Source: Leptolyngbya sp. NIES-3755 (GTDB lineage: Bacteria > Cyanobacteriota > Cyanobacteriia > Leptolyngbyales > Leptolyngbyaceae). Taken from it: DNA of 64,000 bases. The DNA lies in NCBI GenBank assembly GCA_001548435.1, contig AP017308.1, positions 4,225,030-4,289,029 on the forward strand, written 5' to 3'. Each line of letters starts with the position of its first letter. The first letter of the stretch is position 1. Below are positions 26,195-34,820 of the stretch, piece after piece. Position numbers and translations under genes: made by a program. The notes below the pieces were generated by a model that made no database searches, was not told the origin of the DNA, and worked only from the letters and a program-made list of their open reading frames with translations.

Positions 26195-26253
26195 TGCAGT
26201 ACGTTCTTGACACAGATCATTAGTCCCTAATCTGGTTCCAAAAGACTGGGCAA
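26194..26253 (+). pseudogene. VapC/PIN toxin remnant with in-frame stop
   Basis: Starting at GTG, the frame reads M-QYVLDTDH-stop-SLIWFQKTGQ. The stretch LDTDHxSLxW matches the N-terminus of PIN toxins and is close to LDTDHLSLWQ of the intact toxin at 22893. Here the Leu codon after DH has become TAG, and similarity fades after about 20 codons. It is a dead toxin gene, cut short before the fusA promoter. Confidence 0.7.
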
Positions 26254-26267
26254 ACTGAATCATTCGC

Positions 26268-26295
26268 TCGACACAAAAGAATTGTGTAGTATAAT
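26268..26295 (+). promoter_or_regulatory. Probable sigma70-type promoter of the EF-G paralogue
   Basis: TCGACA (26268-26273), 16 bases, then a perfect TATAAT (26290-26295). The predicted transcript start falls near 26302, immediately before the hairpin at 26303. This is the best promoter match I saw in the window. Confidence 0.6.
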
Positions 26296-26302
26296 GTAGT
26301 AT

Positions 26303-26329
26303 AACGATGCGATCGACTCCCGCATCGTT
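26303..26329 (+). promoter_or_regulatory. Hairpin at the 5' end of the EF-G paralogue mRNA
   Basis: A perfect 9-base stem AACGATGCG/CGCATCGTT with a 9-base loop. It lies at the predicted transcript start, about 32 bases before the ATG. It could stabilise the mRNA 5' end, or the same DNA could act as an operator. No T-run follows, so it is not a terminator. Confidence 0.5.
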
Positions 26330-26360
26330 AAATTCATTACTCTAATCGGAGCCACCTCTT

Positions 26361-28382
26361 ATGATTCCGCGAGAACGTGTCCGCAATATTGGAATTTCTG
26401 CCCATATCGACTCTGGCAAAACAACGCTGTCAGAACGCATTCTGTACTACACAGGCAAGATTCACAAAATCGAGGAAATTCGGGGAGGTGGAAATGGTCC
26501 CACATTGGACTTCATGCCGTTAGAGCAGCAAAAAGGCATTACGATTACCGCTGCTGCAACCACTTGTGATTGGAAAGAGACGCAGATTAATTTGATTGAT
26601 ACACCAGGACACGTTGATTTCACGATCGAGGTTGAACGTGCTCTGAGAGTCCTTGATGGTGCAGTCATGGTTCTATGCGCTGTTGCAGGGGTTCAATCGC
26701 AATCCGTCACCGTCGATCGACAAATGAAGCGTTATCGAGTGCCGAGAATTGCCTTCATCAACAAGATGGATCGCTCTGGTGCGAATCCGTTCCGAGTGGT
26801 TCAGGCAATGCGCGATCGGTTACATCTCAATGCGGTGTTACTTCAGTATCCGATCGGATCTGAAGCTGACTTTGAAGGGGTGATCGATTTGATTGAAATG
26901 ACGGCTCATACTTTCACAGGTAAGCAGGGTGAGATTGAATCGATCGATGCAATTTCTGGTGAACTTTGGGACGAAGCAGAACAGGCACGAGAGAAGCTAC
27001 TTGATGCTCTGTCGATGTTTTCGGAACCAATGACCGAATTGTTGCTGAACAATCAACCTGTACCACCAGAATTGATTTGGAACACGATCCGACAAGCAAC
27101 TTTGAGCTTAGAACTCACGCCTGTTTTGCTTGGATCGGCGTTCAAAAACAAAGGGGTACAGCCGTTGCTTGATGCGATCGTACGATATTTGCCATCTCCA
27201 GTCGATCGCGAACGAGTGCAAGCCACAGAGATTCGCACTGAGGAAACTGTAGGAATTGATGCTGATCCGACTGCTCTCGTAGTTGCATTAGCATTCAAGC
27301 TCACAGTGGAATCATTCGGACAACTAACTTACACGCGCTTGTATTCGGGCAGTTTGAAACCGGGTGATACCGTTTACAACACTCGAACAGGGGCGCGAGT
27401 TCAGATTGGGCGAATGGTGCGGATGCACGCCGATAAACGGGAAGAGGTGAAACTTGCTGTAGCAGGTGACATTATTGCTTTCCTCGGTGTTGATTGTGCT
27501 TCCGGTGATACCTTCTGCTCTGCGGGTACAGAACTGGCTTTAGAGCGAATGTATGTGCCTGATCCGGTGATTACTTTAGCGATCGTGCCGAAACAACAAG
27601 CGGATAGTGACCGACTTTCTAAAGCCCTAAATCGCTTCTGTCGAGAAGATCCCACTTTCCGAGTCAGCATCGATCCTGAATCGAACGAAACGCTGATTTC
27701 GGGCATGGGAGAATTGCATCTCGAAATCTATGTGGAGCGAATGAAACTGGAATATGGCGTAGAGGTCTATGTCGGTCAGCCTGCGGTCGCGTATCGGGAA
27801 ACCATTACTCAAGCGGCAACCTTTGACTATCGATTGAAAAAACAGACGGGTGGAACCGGACAATTTGCCCATGTTGTGGGACGGATTGAACCAACGGATC
27901 AACCCTTTGTGTTTGAAAATCGAGTGGTTGGGGGAGCCAGTCCGAAAGAGTTTATCCCAGCTTGTGAAAAAGGATTCCGAGAAGCGATCGAGTCCGGTCT
28001 ACTCAAAGGTTATCCAGTCGTAGGGGCGAAAGTTATCCTAACCGGCGGCTCTTATCACTCGGTCGATTCGTCTGATTTTGCCTTTCGATCGGCTGCCAAG
28101 GAAGCATTCGAGCAAGTGTTTCCGAAAGCGGCTCCACAACTGCTTGAACCTGTGATGCGGGTGGAAGTGGAAACCCCGATCGATTACCTCGGTCGAGTGC
28201 AAGGTGATCTGTCTTCTAGACGCGGCTTGCTCTTGGGTTCACAAACACAGCTTGATCAAGTGGTGATCGAAGCAGAAGTGCCACTGGTGCAGATGTTTGG
28301 CTATTCGACAGAACTGCGATCGCTCACCGCAGGTATGGCAACTTTCTCAATGGAATTTGCGAACTATCGTCCTGCTGTATAA
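26361..28382 (+). CDS. Elongation factor G paralogue
   Basis: A 673-residue translational GTPase with all five EF-G domains. G1 is AHIDSGKTTLSERI (about 14-27), G2 lies in GITITAAATT, G3 is DTPGHVDF, G4 is NKMDR, and domains IV-V end with GMATFSMEFANYRP. Compared with canonical EF-G (HIDAGKTTTTERIL), the Ser-Leu-Ser in the P-loop and the segment EEIRGGGNGPTLDFMPLEQQKGIT mark it as a divergent subfamily, similar in style to mitochondrial EFG1/spirochaete-type factors. There is no rpsL-rpsG-tuf neighbourhood, so it is likely a secondary EF-G. Its own promoter, 5' hairpin and terminator make it a stand-alone unit. Confidence 0.88.
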   Translation: MIPRERVRNIGISAHIDSGKTTLSERILYYTGKIHKIEEIRGGGNGPTLDFMPLEQQKGITITAAATTCDWKETQINLIDTPGHVDFTIEVERALRVLDGAVMVLCAVAGVQSQSVTVDRQMKRYRVPRIAFINKMDRSGANPFRVVQAMRDRLHLNAVLLQYPIGSEADFEGVIDLIEMTAHTFTGKQGEIESIDAISGELWDEAEQAREKLLDALSMFSEPMTELLLNNQPVPPELIWNTIRQATLSLELTPVLLGSAFKNKGVQPLLDAIVRYLPSPVDRERVQATEIRTEETVGIDADPTALVVALAFKLTVESFGQLTYTRLYSGSLKPGDTVYNTRTGARVQIGRMVRMHADKREEVKLAVAGDIIAFLGVDCASGDTFCSAGTELALERMYVPDPVITLAIVPKQQADSDRLSKALNRFCREDPTFRVSIDPESNETLISGMGELHLEIYVERMKLEYGVEVYVGQPAVAYRETITQAATFDYRLKKQTGGTGQFAHVVGRIEPTDQPFVFENRVVGGASPKEFIPACEKGFREAIESGLLKGYPVVGAKVILTGGSYHSVDSSDFAFRSAAKEAFEQVFPKAAPQLLEPVMRVEVETPIDYLGRVQGDLSSRRGLLLGSQTQLDQVVIEAEVPLVQMFGYSTELRSLTAGMATFSMEFANYRPAV

Positions 28383-28389
28383 GTCCTAG

Positions 28390-28418
28390 ACCCTGAGTGA
28401 ATCAACTCAGGGTTTTTT
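28390..28418 (+). terminator. Intrinsic terminator after the EF-G paralogue
   Basis: A perfect 9-base stem ACCCTGAGT/ACTCAGGGT with a 6-base loop, followed directly by TTTTTT. It lies 8 bases after the stop codon and ends at the stop codon of the convergent HigA-type gene. Confidence 0.93.
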
Positions 28419-28815
28419 ATTGAAATAAGCTGGCACTAACATGAAAGAACTTGCCCAGTGTCGCAGCTTGCTCTGGGCTAATTTTCGCTTGTTCTTGTAC
28501 GATCGCTTCAACGATTTCTTCTGAACCCAAGACAGGAACTAAATCTGAAGGGCTTAGACCTCTTGCATCCAGGAGATGATGAATGATGGATTGAGGAGTT
28601 GAACGACCAATCTCATAATGCTCTTGCTCAAACGTTTCGATCAATTGAACTAACAGATCAAACATCGCGTCTTCCTCTGGGGTCAGTTCGGGACGCGCCA
28701 TTAACTCTTCAACGATCGCCAAAAATCGCTCATTTTCTTCCTCTGTCTTCACCACACGCGGCTGATACTGCGAAAGTAGCTCACCATACCGCTCTGAATT
28801 AATAGTGGGGGTCAT
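28417..28815 (-). CDS. higA-like: HigA-type antitoxin, HTH regulator
   Basis: About 132 residues from the ATG at 28815 (MTPTINSERYGELLSQYQPR). The N-terminal half is acidic and helical (EEENERFLAIVEELMARPELTPEEDAMFDLLVQLIETFE). The C-terminal half is the HTH: SIIHHLLDARGLSPSDLVPVLGSEEIVEAIVQ...LGKFFHVSASLF. This is the layout of HigA antitoxins of the HigB-first type. It overlaps the toxin gene by 17 bases and is translated after it. It probably represses the operon together with the toxin. Confidence 0.88.
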   Translation of the reverse strand: MTPTINSERYGELLSQYQPRVVKTEEENERFLAIVEELMARPELTPEEDAMFDLLVQLIETFEQEHYEIGRSTPQSIIHHLLDARGLSPSDLVPVLGSEEIVEAIVQEQAKISPEQAATLGKFFHVSASLFQ

Positions 28816-29098
28816 TTTTCCAAGCATCCTTATCGTATTCTGCGTGAGTCAAAACATACTTAACGTAAATCACTTGCTTTTGATAGTTAATACCCGTAAT
28901 CAGCCGATAGGTATTTCCTTTTATATTGAAGACCGTAAAGTTGCCAACTGCTTCAGCTTTTGAATAAATAGCTTGAACCTCGATCAAATTCTGCCAATCA
29001 GCATCACTTGCGGTTTGATACCAATCATCCAATGCTTCACAAGAATCAGCATGAACTCGGCAAAATGCTCTCAACTTTTTTCGACTAATAACGTGCAT
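28799..29098 (-). CDS. higB-like: HigB-type toxin (RelE superfamily)
   Basis: A 99-residue protein with the HigB2-like pattern: MHVISRKKLRAFCRVHADSCEALDDWY, VGNFTVFNIKGNTYRLITGINYQKQVIYVKYVLTHAEYDKDAWKND. The C-terminal HAEYDK is a strong family marker. The family cleaves mRNA on the ribosome. The toxin comes first, as usual for higBA. It appears complete. Confidence 0.9.
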   Translation of the reverse strand: MHVISRKKLRAFCRVHADSCEALDDWYQTASDADWQNLIEVQAIYSKAEAVGNFTVFNIKGNTYRLITGINYQKQVIYVKYVLTHAEYDKDAWKNDPHY

Positions 29099-29295
29099 TT
29101 CTCAATATGGTGATTTTTAAGCAGCCCACCTCTCTAAGACTACAAGCTTAATTACTTATCCCAAATTTGACAAGCACAATTGTATTTCAGGCAATAGTCG
29201 CCTTTGTCTCTAGATAGTCTAGCAAATACAGCCTGTTGATCACAAAGCTATATGCGTCCGTCAAACAAAATTTCGCATATCTCTCAAATCAAGTG

Positions 29296-30168
29296 CTACT
29301 CTTTAGGTTTTTCAGGCGGAAACGGCTTGCTCATAGTAATGGCGAGTCCGAGCAGAACTACCCAAAACCACATTCCCATTTGAAGCTTGAAAATCAGTTG
29401 CAGGATTAGGGAAATTAACCATAAAGGCACTAAAAGAACACAACAAAAGGAAATCGAACCGAAAAGCCACGCTTTTCTCAAGTACGCTTTCTTCTGAGAA
29501 TCGTTCTTTTGGCACCACTCTCTGTAAAGTTCCGCTTGTTTCTGTTTCTGTTCTAAATTTTGTTGCTGCTTCTTTACCAAATGTTGCTGCCGCTTCTTTT
29601 CTCGCTCCTGCTTCTTTCTCTCTTCTTCTCTCATTCTCTCTTCTAGTCTTGCCTCCGCAAGCAGTCGCTTTTCTTCCTCTTCTCTTTTCTCTTGTGCTAA
29701 CTTTTGCTCTTGCAGCAGTCGCATTCTTGCTTCTTCTCTTTCTTTTTCTTCTCTCTGTGCCCGGATCTGAGCTTCATAAGCTTCAGGATCAATTAAATAT
29801 TCTTCTGCAAGCAATTTCAGTTGATCCTCTCGTAGAATCAATTCATCAATCCGTTGAATAGTATTGATATAGGGTTGTCTAGATTTTCTTTTCTTGCGCT
29901 GGATTTCCTGGCGTTGTAGTGCTCTGGATCTACCAGCCAACTTCCTGTTTCCTGTTAAGTCGTATAGAACGGAGCCGAGAGTATCTGGCGAAGACTGAGC
30001 GGCATTCTGATTGATGTTTTTTACAGTATTGGAAAGCCTTTTCTTCGAGGCTCTAAGCTGTTTTTGCGCTAGAGTTATGTTCTTTACTTGCAGCTTCACA
30101 GAGTCGGGGTTATCGATTCTTAGCTTGATTTTTACTGCAATTTCTTCGATCTCTCTTTCTATATCCAC
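29296..30168 (-). CDS. Coiled-coil membrane protein, unknown
   Basis: A 290-residue protein. Residues 1-125 are basic and helical (KLRIDNPDSVKLQVKNITLAQKQLRASKKRL). Residues 135-230 form a very long Glu/Arg/Lys/Gln coiled coil. Two hydrophobic helices close the protein (about 232-255 and 258-278), with a Pro-rich tail. It is probably anchored in the membrane by the C-terminus with the coiled coil in the cytoplasm. No family recognised. Base composition is AT-richer than the housekeeping genes nearby, which fits the accessory stretch. The 197 bases between it and higB hold no gene that I can support. Confidence 0.7.
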   Translation of the reverse strand: MDIEREIEEIAVKIKLRIDNPDSVKLQVKNITLAQKQLRASKKRLSNTVKNINQNAAQSSPDTLGSVLYDLTGNRKLAGRSRALQRQEIQRKKRKSRQPYINTIQRIDELILREDQLKLLAEEYLIDPEAYEAQIRAQREEKEREEARMRLLQEQKLAQEKREEEEKRLLAEARLEERMREEERKKQEREKKRQQHLVKKQQQNLEQKQKQAELYREWCQKNDSQKKAYLRKAWLFGSISFCCVLLVPLWLISLILQLIFKLQMGMWFWVVLLGLAITMSKPFPPEKPKE

Positions 30169-30385
30169 GAGATTTTATCCTTGTTCTAGTCTGCTAAATA
30201 CCAATCAAAACGAGGCTTTCCTTCGCAAAAATGATCGGCTCGATACTATATTTCCCTGATTTCTGGAAACTTCGCTTCGCCAATGAAGCTGTTTTCGATG
30301 TACTGTATGAAGTCTCAGCCAGCCATTGTCAGACCAGACTTACAATTATCACTTGGTGAGAGAGAAGCCTGAACTGGAGCCTACC

Positions 30386-30709
30386 ATGCTAAAACTTTTC
30401 GAGGTACTAAACCAAATCAAAGCTAATCCTGGACTCTACCTAGGTCGCCCTTCGGTGAGTGATTTACTGATGTTTCTCAATGGTTATGAATTTGCTCGAA
30501 CTCAGCTTGGAATTGAACTCACTGAGGCGGAAGAGCGTTTTTATGACGAGTTTCAACCTTGGCTCCAACAGAAATTAGGGGTCACTAGCGTTACCTCTTG
30601 GGCAAAGCTTATTATGCTGTCCTGTCACGATGAAAAGGCTGGATTTGAGCTATTCTTTGATCTGCTCAATGAATTCACGGAGAAAAAACTTTCGACGATC
30701 GCAGCTTAA
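30386..30709 (+). CDS. Small protein of unknown function, immunity-protein-like pattern
   Basis: About 107 residues from the ATG at 30386, with GGAG 7 bases upstream; a longer TTG-started form from 30326 is possible. The sequence LFEVLNQIKANPGLYLGRPSVSDLLMFLNGYEFARTQLGIE...FYDEFQPWLQQKLGVTSVTSWAKLIMLSCHDEKAGFELFFDLLNEF matches the style of a widespread family of small proteins (PGLYLG, F..WL..K, SW.K.I) often found among polymorphic-toxin immunity genes. No toxin gene is adjacent. It lies 3 bases before thiL, so it may share its transcript. Confidence 0.6.
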   Translation: MLKLFEVLNQIKANPGLYLGRPSVSDLLMFLNGYEFARTQLGIELTEAEERFYDEFQPWLQQKLGVTSVTSWAKLIMLSCHDEKAGFELFFDLLNEFTEKKLSTIAA

Positions 30710-30712
30710 TTT

Positions 30713-31678
30713 ATGTCTCTCACCGTTCAAGATATTGGCGAACAAGGTTTATTAAAACGAGTTCAAGCATTCTGCCCCAGCGCAATTGTCGGTGATGATG
30801 CGGCAGTTTTACCGACCGAACCCGGAAAGTCGATCGTTGTTACTTCTGATGTTCTAGTCGATGGAGTACATTTTAGCGATCGCACAACTCCACCAGAATC
30901 CGCAGGCTGGAGAGCGATCGCTGCGAATCTCTCAGACCTGGCTGCAATGGGAGCCGCACCGCTTGGAATTACGGTTGGATTAGGTTTACCCAAAACAACG
31001 CCTGTCGAATGGGTAGAACGGCTTTATCAAGGAATGTCTGCTTGTTTAGCTCAGTATGGAGGCGCAATCGTCGGAGGTGATCTTTGTCGATCGCCTGTGA
31101 TTACCCTAGCAATTACAGCATTTGGACAGGTCGATCCGAATCGAGTGATTCTGCGATCGACCGCTCAACCCGGAGATGCCGTTTTCGTGACCGGATATCA
31201 TGGCTCTTCTCGTGCAGGCTTAGAAATGCTTTTAAACAATGACACTGCACCAGAAAGAGCTTCCCTGATTCGTGCTCATCAGTATCCGATACCACGCTTC
31301 GATATTCCTGCGATTTCGACTCGTGTTTCTGGAATGGATAGTAGTGATGGATTAGCAGATGCAGTGTTGCAAATTTGCCGAATGAGTAGAGTTGGAGCAA
31401 AGCTCGATCGAGCATTCATTCCAATCGATCCAGACTTGAAGCAATGGGTTTCAAGCGAGAAAGCGATCGAGTGGGCACTCTACGGCGGTGAAGATTTTGA
31501 GCTTGTTTTATGTATACCGTTTGAACAGGCGCAACAATGGACTGAACAAGTCAAAGGATCAGCGATCGTAGGCGAAATCACGTCTGATTCGATCGTTCAA
31601 CTGATTGATTCTTCAGGAGAATTTGAACCTCGATCGCTGAACTTAGATCAAGGTTTCCAACATTTCTCTAATCATTAG
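30713..31678 (+). CDS. thiL: Thiamine-monophosphate kinase
   Basis: A 321-residue member of the PurM-like ATP-binding family. Motifs: GDDAAVLPTEPGKSIVVTSDVLVDGVHF (about 25-52), the Asp-rich Mg2+/ATP site NLSDLAAMGAAPLGITVGL, GGDLCRSP, and SGMDSSDGLADAV; the C-terminal YGGEDFELVL is also typical. It phosphorylates thiamine monophosphate to the active diphosphate. Its 3' end overlaps the convergent MFS gene by 11 bases. Confidence 0.94.
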   Translation: MSLTVQDIGEQGLLKRVQAFCPSAIVGDDAAVLPTEPGKSIVVTSDVLVDGVHFSDRTTPPESAGWRAIAANLSDLAAMGAAPLGITVGLGLPKTTPVEWVERLYQGMSACLAQYGGAIVGGDLCRSPVITLAITAFGQVDPNRVILRSTAQPGDAVFVTGYHGSSRAGLEMLLNNDTAPERASLIRAHQYPIPRFDIPAISTRVSGMDSSDGLADAVLQICRMSRVGAKLDRAFIPIDPDLKQWVSSEKAIEWALYGGEDFELVLCIPFEQAQQWTEQVKGSAIVGEITSDSIVQLIDSSGEFEPRSLNLDQGFQHFSNH

Positions 31679-33107
31679 ACAGTTGTAAATCGACCTTTGA
31701 ACCAAAGAATGATTTGAGAACTTGTCTGACTGATCGACTTCCTTCCTCACTCACCCAAATCAATGGAATCAATGCTACAAATCGCACCACAGTAGAGAGC
31801 GCAAACAATCCAGGCAATCCGCCGTATTGAACTAACTGTGCGAGAAATCCCCCCGCAGTTGTCCCTAATGCACCACTTACACCTGCAACAGCCGCCGCGA
31901 TCGCGAAATAGGTCGATTGATTTCGCTTCGGTGCAATTCCAAGCTGAATATTGTTATTACAAAGGTCGATCGCTGCCCAAGTGCCACCTGCTAACATGTG
32001 CAGCAAAGGCAACCAAAGCCAGACGGATAAAGTATCTGTTCCTGTTCCAAGCCACAAAATTGGAGTGATTGCGACTAAAGCGCCAACCGTTAACAGTAAG
32101 AAACGATTACCCACTCGATCGGCAAGTTTTCCCCACACAATCAACATCAATAAGTTCGCTGCTGATGTGAGACTGCTATAAATCGTTACCCAACTCACAT
32201 CAAGACCTAAGTTATCGAGCAAATAGAGATTAAAGAAAGGTGCACTTAAGTTAACTGCAAACATCCAAATACTGAAGTAGATCAGAAATCGGACAAAGTT
32301 TGAATTTTGCAAAACTTCTACTAAGGGAACTGTCTCAGTTGGCGGTAAAGCTTGCTGCTGTTCTTGAGGATTCACGTCAGTCATAAACCACTGAAATCCG
32401 AGACTGAGCAAGCCCATCACAATGCCAAATAACAACACAAGCCCGTATCCTTCGATCGAGCCTCCGTCATACCGCGACACTGCAAATCCCGCCAGCGGCA
32501 CACTGATCAAGCAAGTTAAATTTGCTGCACTGTTCCGAATGCTAAAATACCTTCCTCGCAATCGTTTTGGTACTAATGCCGCCAACCAAGACAGCCAAGA
32601 TGCACTACCGAGCGCACCGAGAAAATGAGTCACGCACACGATCGCTAACGTCCAAATCACCATTGCATGATTGGTAATGTGTCCCCAACGATAGCCAGCC
32701 AGCCCAATCAGAAGAAATAACCAGATTAAGCGCGATGGAGTATAGATTGCCAAACAGTAATTGTGACGACTCGAAGTTCGATCGCCTAAGATTGCGCCCA
32801 ACGGTTGCAGCAAATTCGCCATCATGGGAATCGATGCGGAGAGTCCAATTTCAACCGGAGTCGCACCGAGTTCAACTAAGAAATTGCTCAACAGCACACC
32901 GCCCGCAATATTCGAGAACACGGTGGCAAAAATTCCGTCTAACGTCGAAGCGTGGAGACTCGATCGAATCTCAGTTTTCGAGAATTTCGATTCGGGAGGA
33001 GTCGAGAGCGAAAAGACGGGTTCGGTTCCCATCACTGGCTCTGGGGTCTCAATGACTTGTGAAGGTGTGATTGGCGCTAAATCCACTGCTAACCTCGTTC
33101 GATCCAT
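31668..33107 (-). CDS. Major facilitator superfamily transporter
   Basis: About 479 residues with 12 hydrophobic segments. It has an N-terminal cytoplasmic extension of about 55 residues (Pro/Ser-rich, then SLHASTLDGIFATVFSNIAGGVLLSNFLVELGATPVEIGLSASIPMMANLLQPLGAILGDRT), which contains the MFS loop 2-3 signature in modified form. The central loop (MTDVNPQEQQQALPPTE) separates the two six-helix bundles. Many cyanobacteria carry homologues with unknown substrate. The start could be the ATG at 33107 or the GTG six codons upstream; no ribosome site decides. Confidence 0.82.
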   Translation of the reverse strand: MDRTRLAVDLAPITPSQVIETPEPVMGTEPVFSLSTPPESKFSKTEIRSSLHASTLDGIFATVFSNIAGGVLLSNFLVELGATPVEIGLSASIPMMANLLQPLGAILGDRTSSRHNYCLAIYTPSRLIWLFLLIGLAGYRWGHITNHAMVIWTLAIVCVTHFLGALGSASWLSWLAALVPKRLRGRYFSIRNSAANLTCLISVPLAGFAVSRYDGGSIEGYGLVLLFGIVMGLLSLGFQWFMTDVNPQEQQQALPPTETVPLVEVLQNSNFVRFLIYFSIWMFAVNLSAPFFNLYLLDNLGLDVSWVTIYSSLTSAANLLMLIVWGKLADRVGNRFLLLTVGALVAITPILWLGTGTDTLSVWLWLPLLHMLAGGTWAAIDLCNNNIQLGIAPKRNQSTYFAIAAAVAGVSGALGTTAGGFLAQLVQYGGLPGLFALSTVVRFVALIPLIWVSEEGSRSVRQVLKSFFGSKVDLQLSND

Positions 33108-33268
33108 ACCTGCGTTGGGTATCACGAAAATCTATCTCGACTATCATGACACCGAATGCCTGATCGATCGCGGCACAATTTTGAGCAACGATCGACAGCA
33201 TGAAATTTACTTCTGTATAGTATTTGTGACATTGCACTGAAAAATACTCTGTCTCTGGGGTCACTTTT

Positions 33269-34663
33269 ATGGATTCGGTAGAATTAGCTTTTACCTCTGC
33301 GCTCGATCAAGCTCGTTTAATCCGATCGAAAGAAATTTCTCCGATCGAACTGACGCAGCTTTATCTCGATCGCATCGAGCAACTGAATCCAAAGTTAGGC
33401 AGTTTCTTTACGGTGACAGCAGAACGAGCGATCACGGATGCGATTTCAAAAACCGATCGCCTTTCAGAATCAGAGTTACCGCCGTTTTTTGGAGTGCCGA
33501 TCGCCATTAAAGATTTGAATCCTGTTGAAGGCGTTCCTTGTTCTTATGGACTGAAAGTGGCGCGGAATCGAATTGCCGATCGTGATGATGGAATTGTCAC
33601 GAAACTCAAACAAGCCGGATTCATTATTCTCGGTAAAACGGCGACTTCCGAACTCGCTTCCTTTCCTTACACCGAGCCACGCGGATTTCCTCCCGCTCGG
33701 AATCCTTGGAACTTAGAGTACACGCCAGGAGGATCGAGTGGCGGATCATCTTCAGCAGTAGCAGCGGGACTTTGTGCGATCGCGCAAGGCAGTGATGGGG
33801 GTGGTTCGGTTCGAGGTCCGGCAGCGTGTTGTGGACTGGTCGGGCTAAAACCGTCACGCGGTCGAATTTCGATGGCTCCACTGGGAGAAGCCTTCTCAGG
33901 ATTTGCCGTGAATGGTCCTCTCTCGCGAACGGTTGCGGATGCGGCAGCGTTCCTAGATGTCACGGCAGGCTATGTCACAGGCGATCCGTACTGGCTTCCT
34001 GATCCTGAAACTTCTTTTCTCGATGCCACGAAGCGAAAACTAGAACCGTTACGAATTGGGTTAGTGACCATGATCGATCCAATCGGTAGCGCTGATCCAA
34101 TTTGCGTTGAAGCGACCGAAAAAATTGCACACTTGCTGGAATCGATGGGACACTTGATCGAACGAATCACTCCCGACTTTGGCGAAATGGTCGAGCCATT
34201 TACACTTCTTTGGCGATCGCAAACTGATGTCGGAGTTCCCCCATTTCTACTAGAGAAGGTGAATCGCTGGTTGTGGTGGCGGGCAAAATTTACCTCTGTC
34301 GCTCGATATCGACAAGCGCAATCTCGGCTGCACAGCTTTGCTCGAAAAGTGGTGGGATTGTTCGATCGGGTTGATGTGCTCTTAACTCCAACCTATTTTC
34401 ATCCCACGATTCGCATTGGAGAATGGGCGAAATTAAGTCCAGTGAGAACCCTTGAAGAAATCATTCAATGGATTGCGCCTTGTCCTGCGTTTAACGTGAC
34501 TGGACAGCCTGCAATCAGTATTCCAGCAGGATTTGATCCGAATGGTCTACCGATCGGGGTTCAACTGGTGGGAAAACCTGCGGATGAGGCGACGATTTTA
34601 GCGTTGGCGGCACAGATTGAAGTAGCGCAGCCTTGGAATCAGTTGCGACCGTCGATCGAATAA
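33269..34663 (+). CDS. Amidase-signature-family enzyme (GatA-like amidase)
   Basis: A 464-residue amidase. The Ser-cisSer-Lys triad is visible: Lys at about 81 in AIKDLNP, cis-Ser in GGSSGGS (about 156), nucleophile Ser at about 180 in GSDGGGSVRGPA. The domain continues to the C-terminal FNVTGQPAISIPAGFDPNGLPIGVQLVG. It resembles stand-alone amidases more than GatA: no gatB/gatC nearby, and a divergent glycine-rich loop. It hydrolyses amides; substrate unknown. A leader of about 140 bases separates it from the divergent MFS gene. Confidence 0.88.
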   Translation: MDSVELAFTSALDQARLIRSKEISPIELTQLYLDRIEQLNPKLGSFFTVTAERAITDAISKTDRLSESELPPFFGVPIAIKDLNPVEGVPCSYGLKVARNRIADRDDGIVTKLKQAGFIILGKTATSELASFPYTEPRGFPPARNPWNLEYTPGGSSGGSSSAVAAGLCAIAQGSDGGGSVRGPAACCGLVGLKPSRGRISMAPLGEAFSGFAVNGPLSRTVADAAAFLDVTAGYVTGDPYWLPDPETSFLDATKRKLEPLRIGLVTMIDPIGSADPICVEATEKIAHLLESMGHLIERITPDFGEMVEPFTLLWRSQTDVGVPPFLLEKVNRWLWWRAKFTSVARYRQAQSRLHSFARKVVGLFDRVDVLLTPTYFHPTIRIGEWAKLSPVRTLEEIIQWIAPCPAFNVTGQPAISIPAGFDPNGLPIGVQLVGKPADEATILALAAQIEVAQPWNQLRPSIE

Positions 34664-34703
34664 AAACTTAGAGATGGGATGGCGATCGCAACCAAGAAGA
34701 ACT

Positions 34704-34724
34704 ATGACACAGTGTCATTTGACA
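34704..34724. promoter_or_regulatory. Overlapping palindromes, possible operator
   Basis: ATGACAC-A-GTGTCAT is a perfect 15-base palindrome; it runs on into TGTCA-TT-TGACA, so the core TGACA appears in three alternating orientations. It lies upstream of the TonB-receptor remnant, in a 157-base gap with no gene. It may be the binding site of the regulator that once controlled the receptor. Confidence 0.35.
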
Positions 34725-34820
34725 GTAGACCTGCGAATCATCTATACAAGTGACTGTGTAGTACCACTTAAGTTCAAAGCTTTCACAGCAACTTAAGGAT
34801 TCAGTCATATTGCTATCCTG

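Noticed and set aside
29100..29295. Possible small RNA or gene between higB and the coiled-coil gene
   Set aside because: No hairpin with a T-run, no open frame with a ribosome site, and no recognisable RNA signature.
29649..29861. Hydrophobic plus-strand frame of 70 codons
   Set aside because: Complement of Glu/Lys/Arg codons in the coiled-coil gene; such runs always look hydrophobic in antisense.
32422..33055. Plus-strand frames within the MFS gene
   Set aside because: Shadows of the transporter reading frame, with no start signals.
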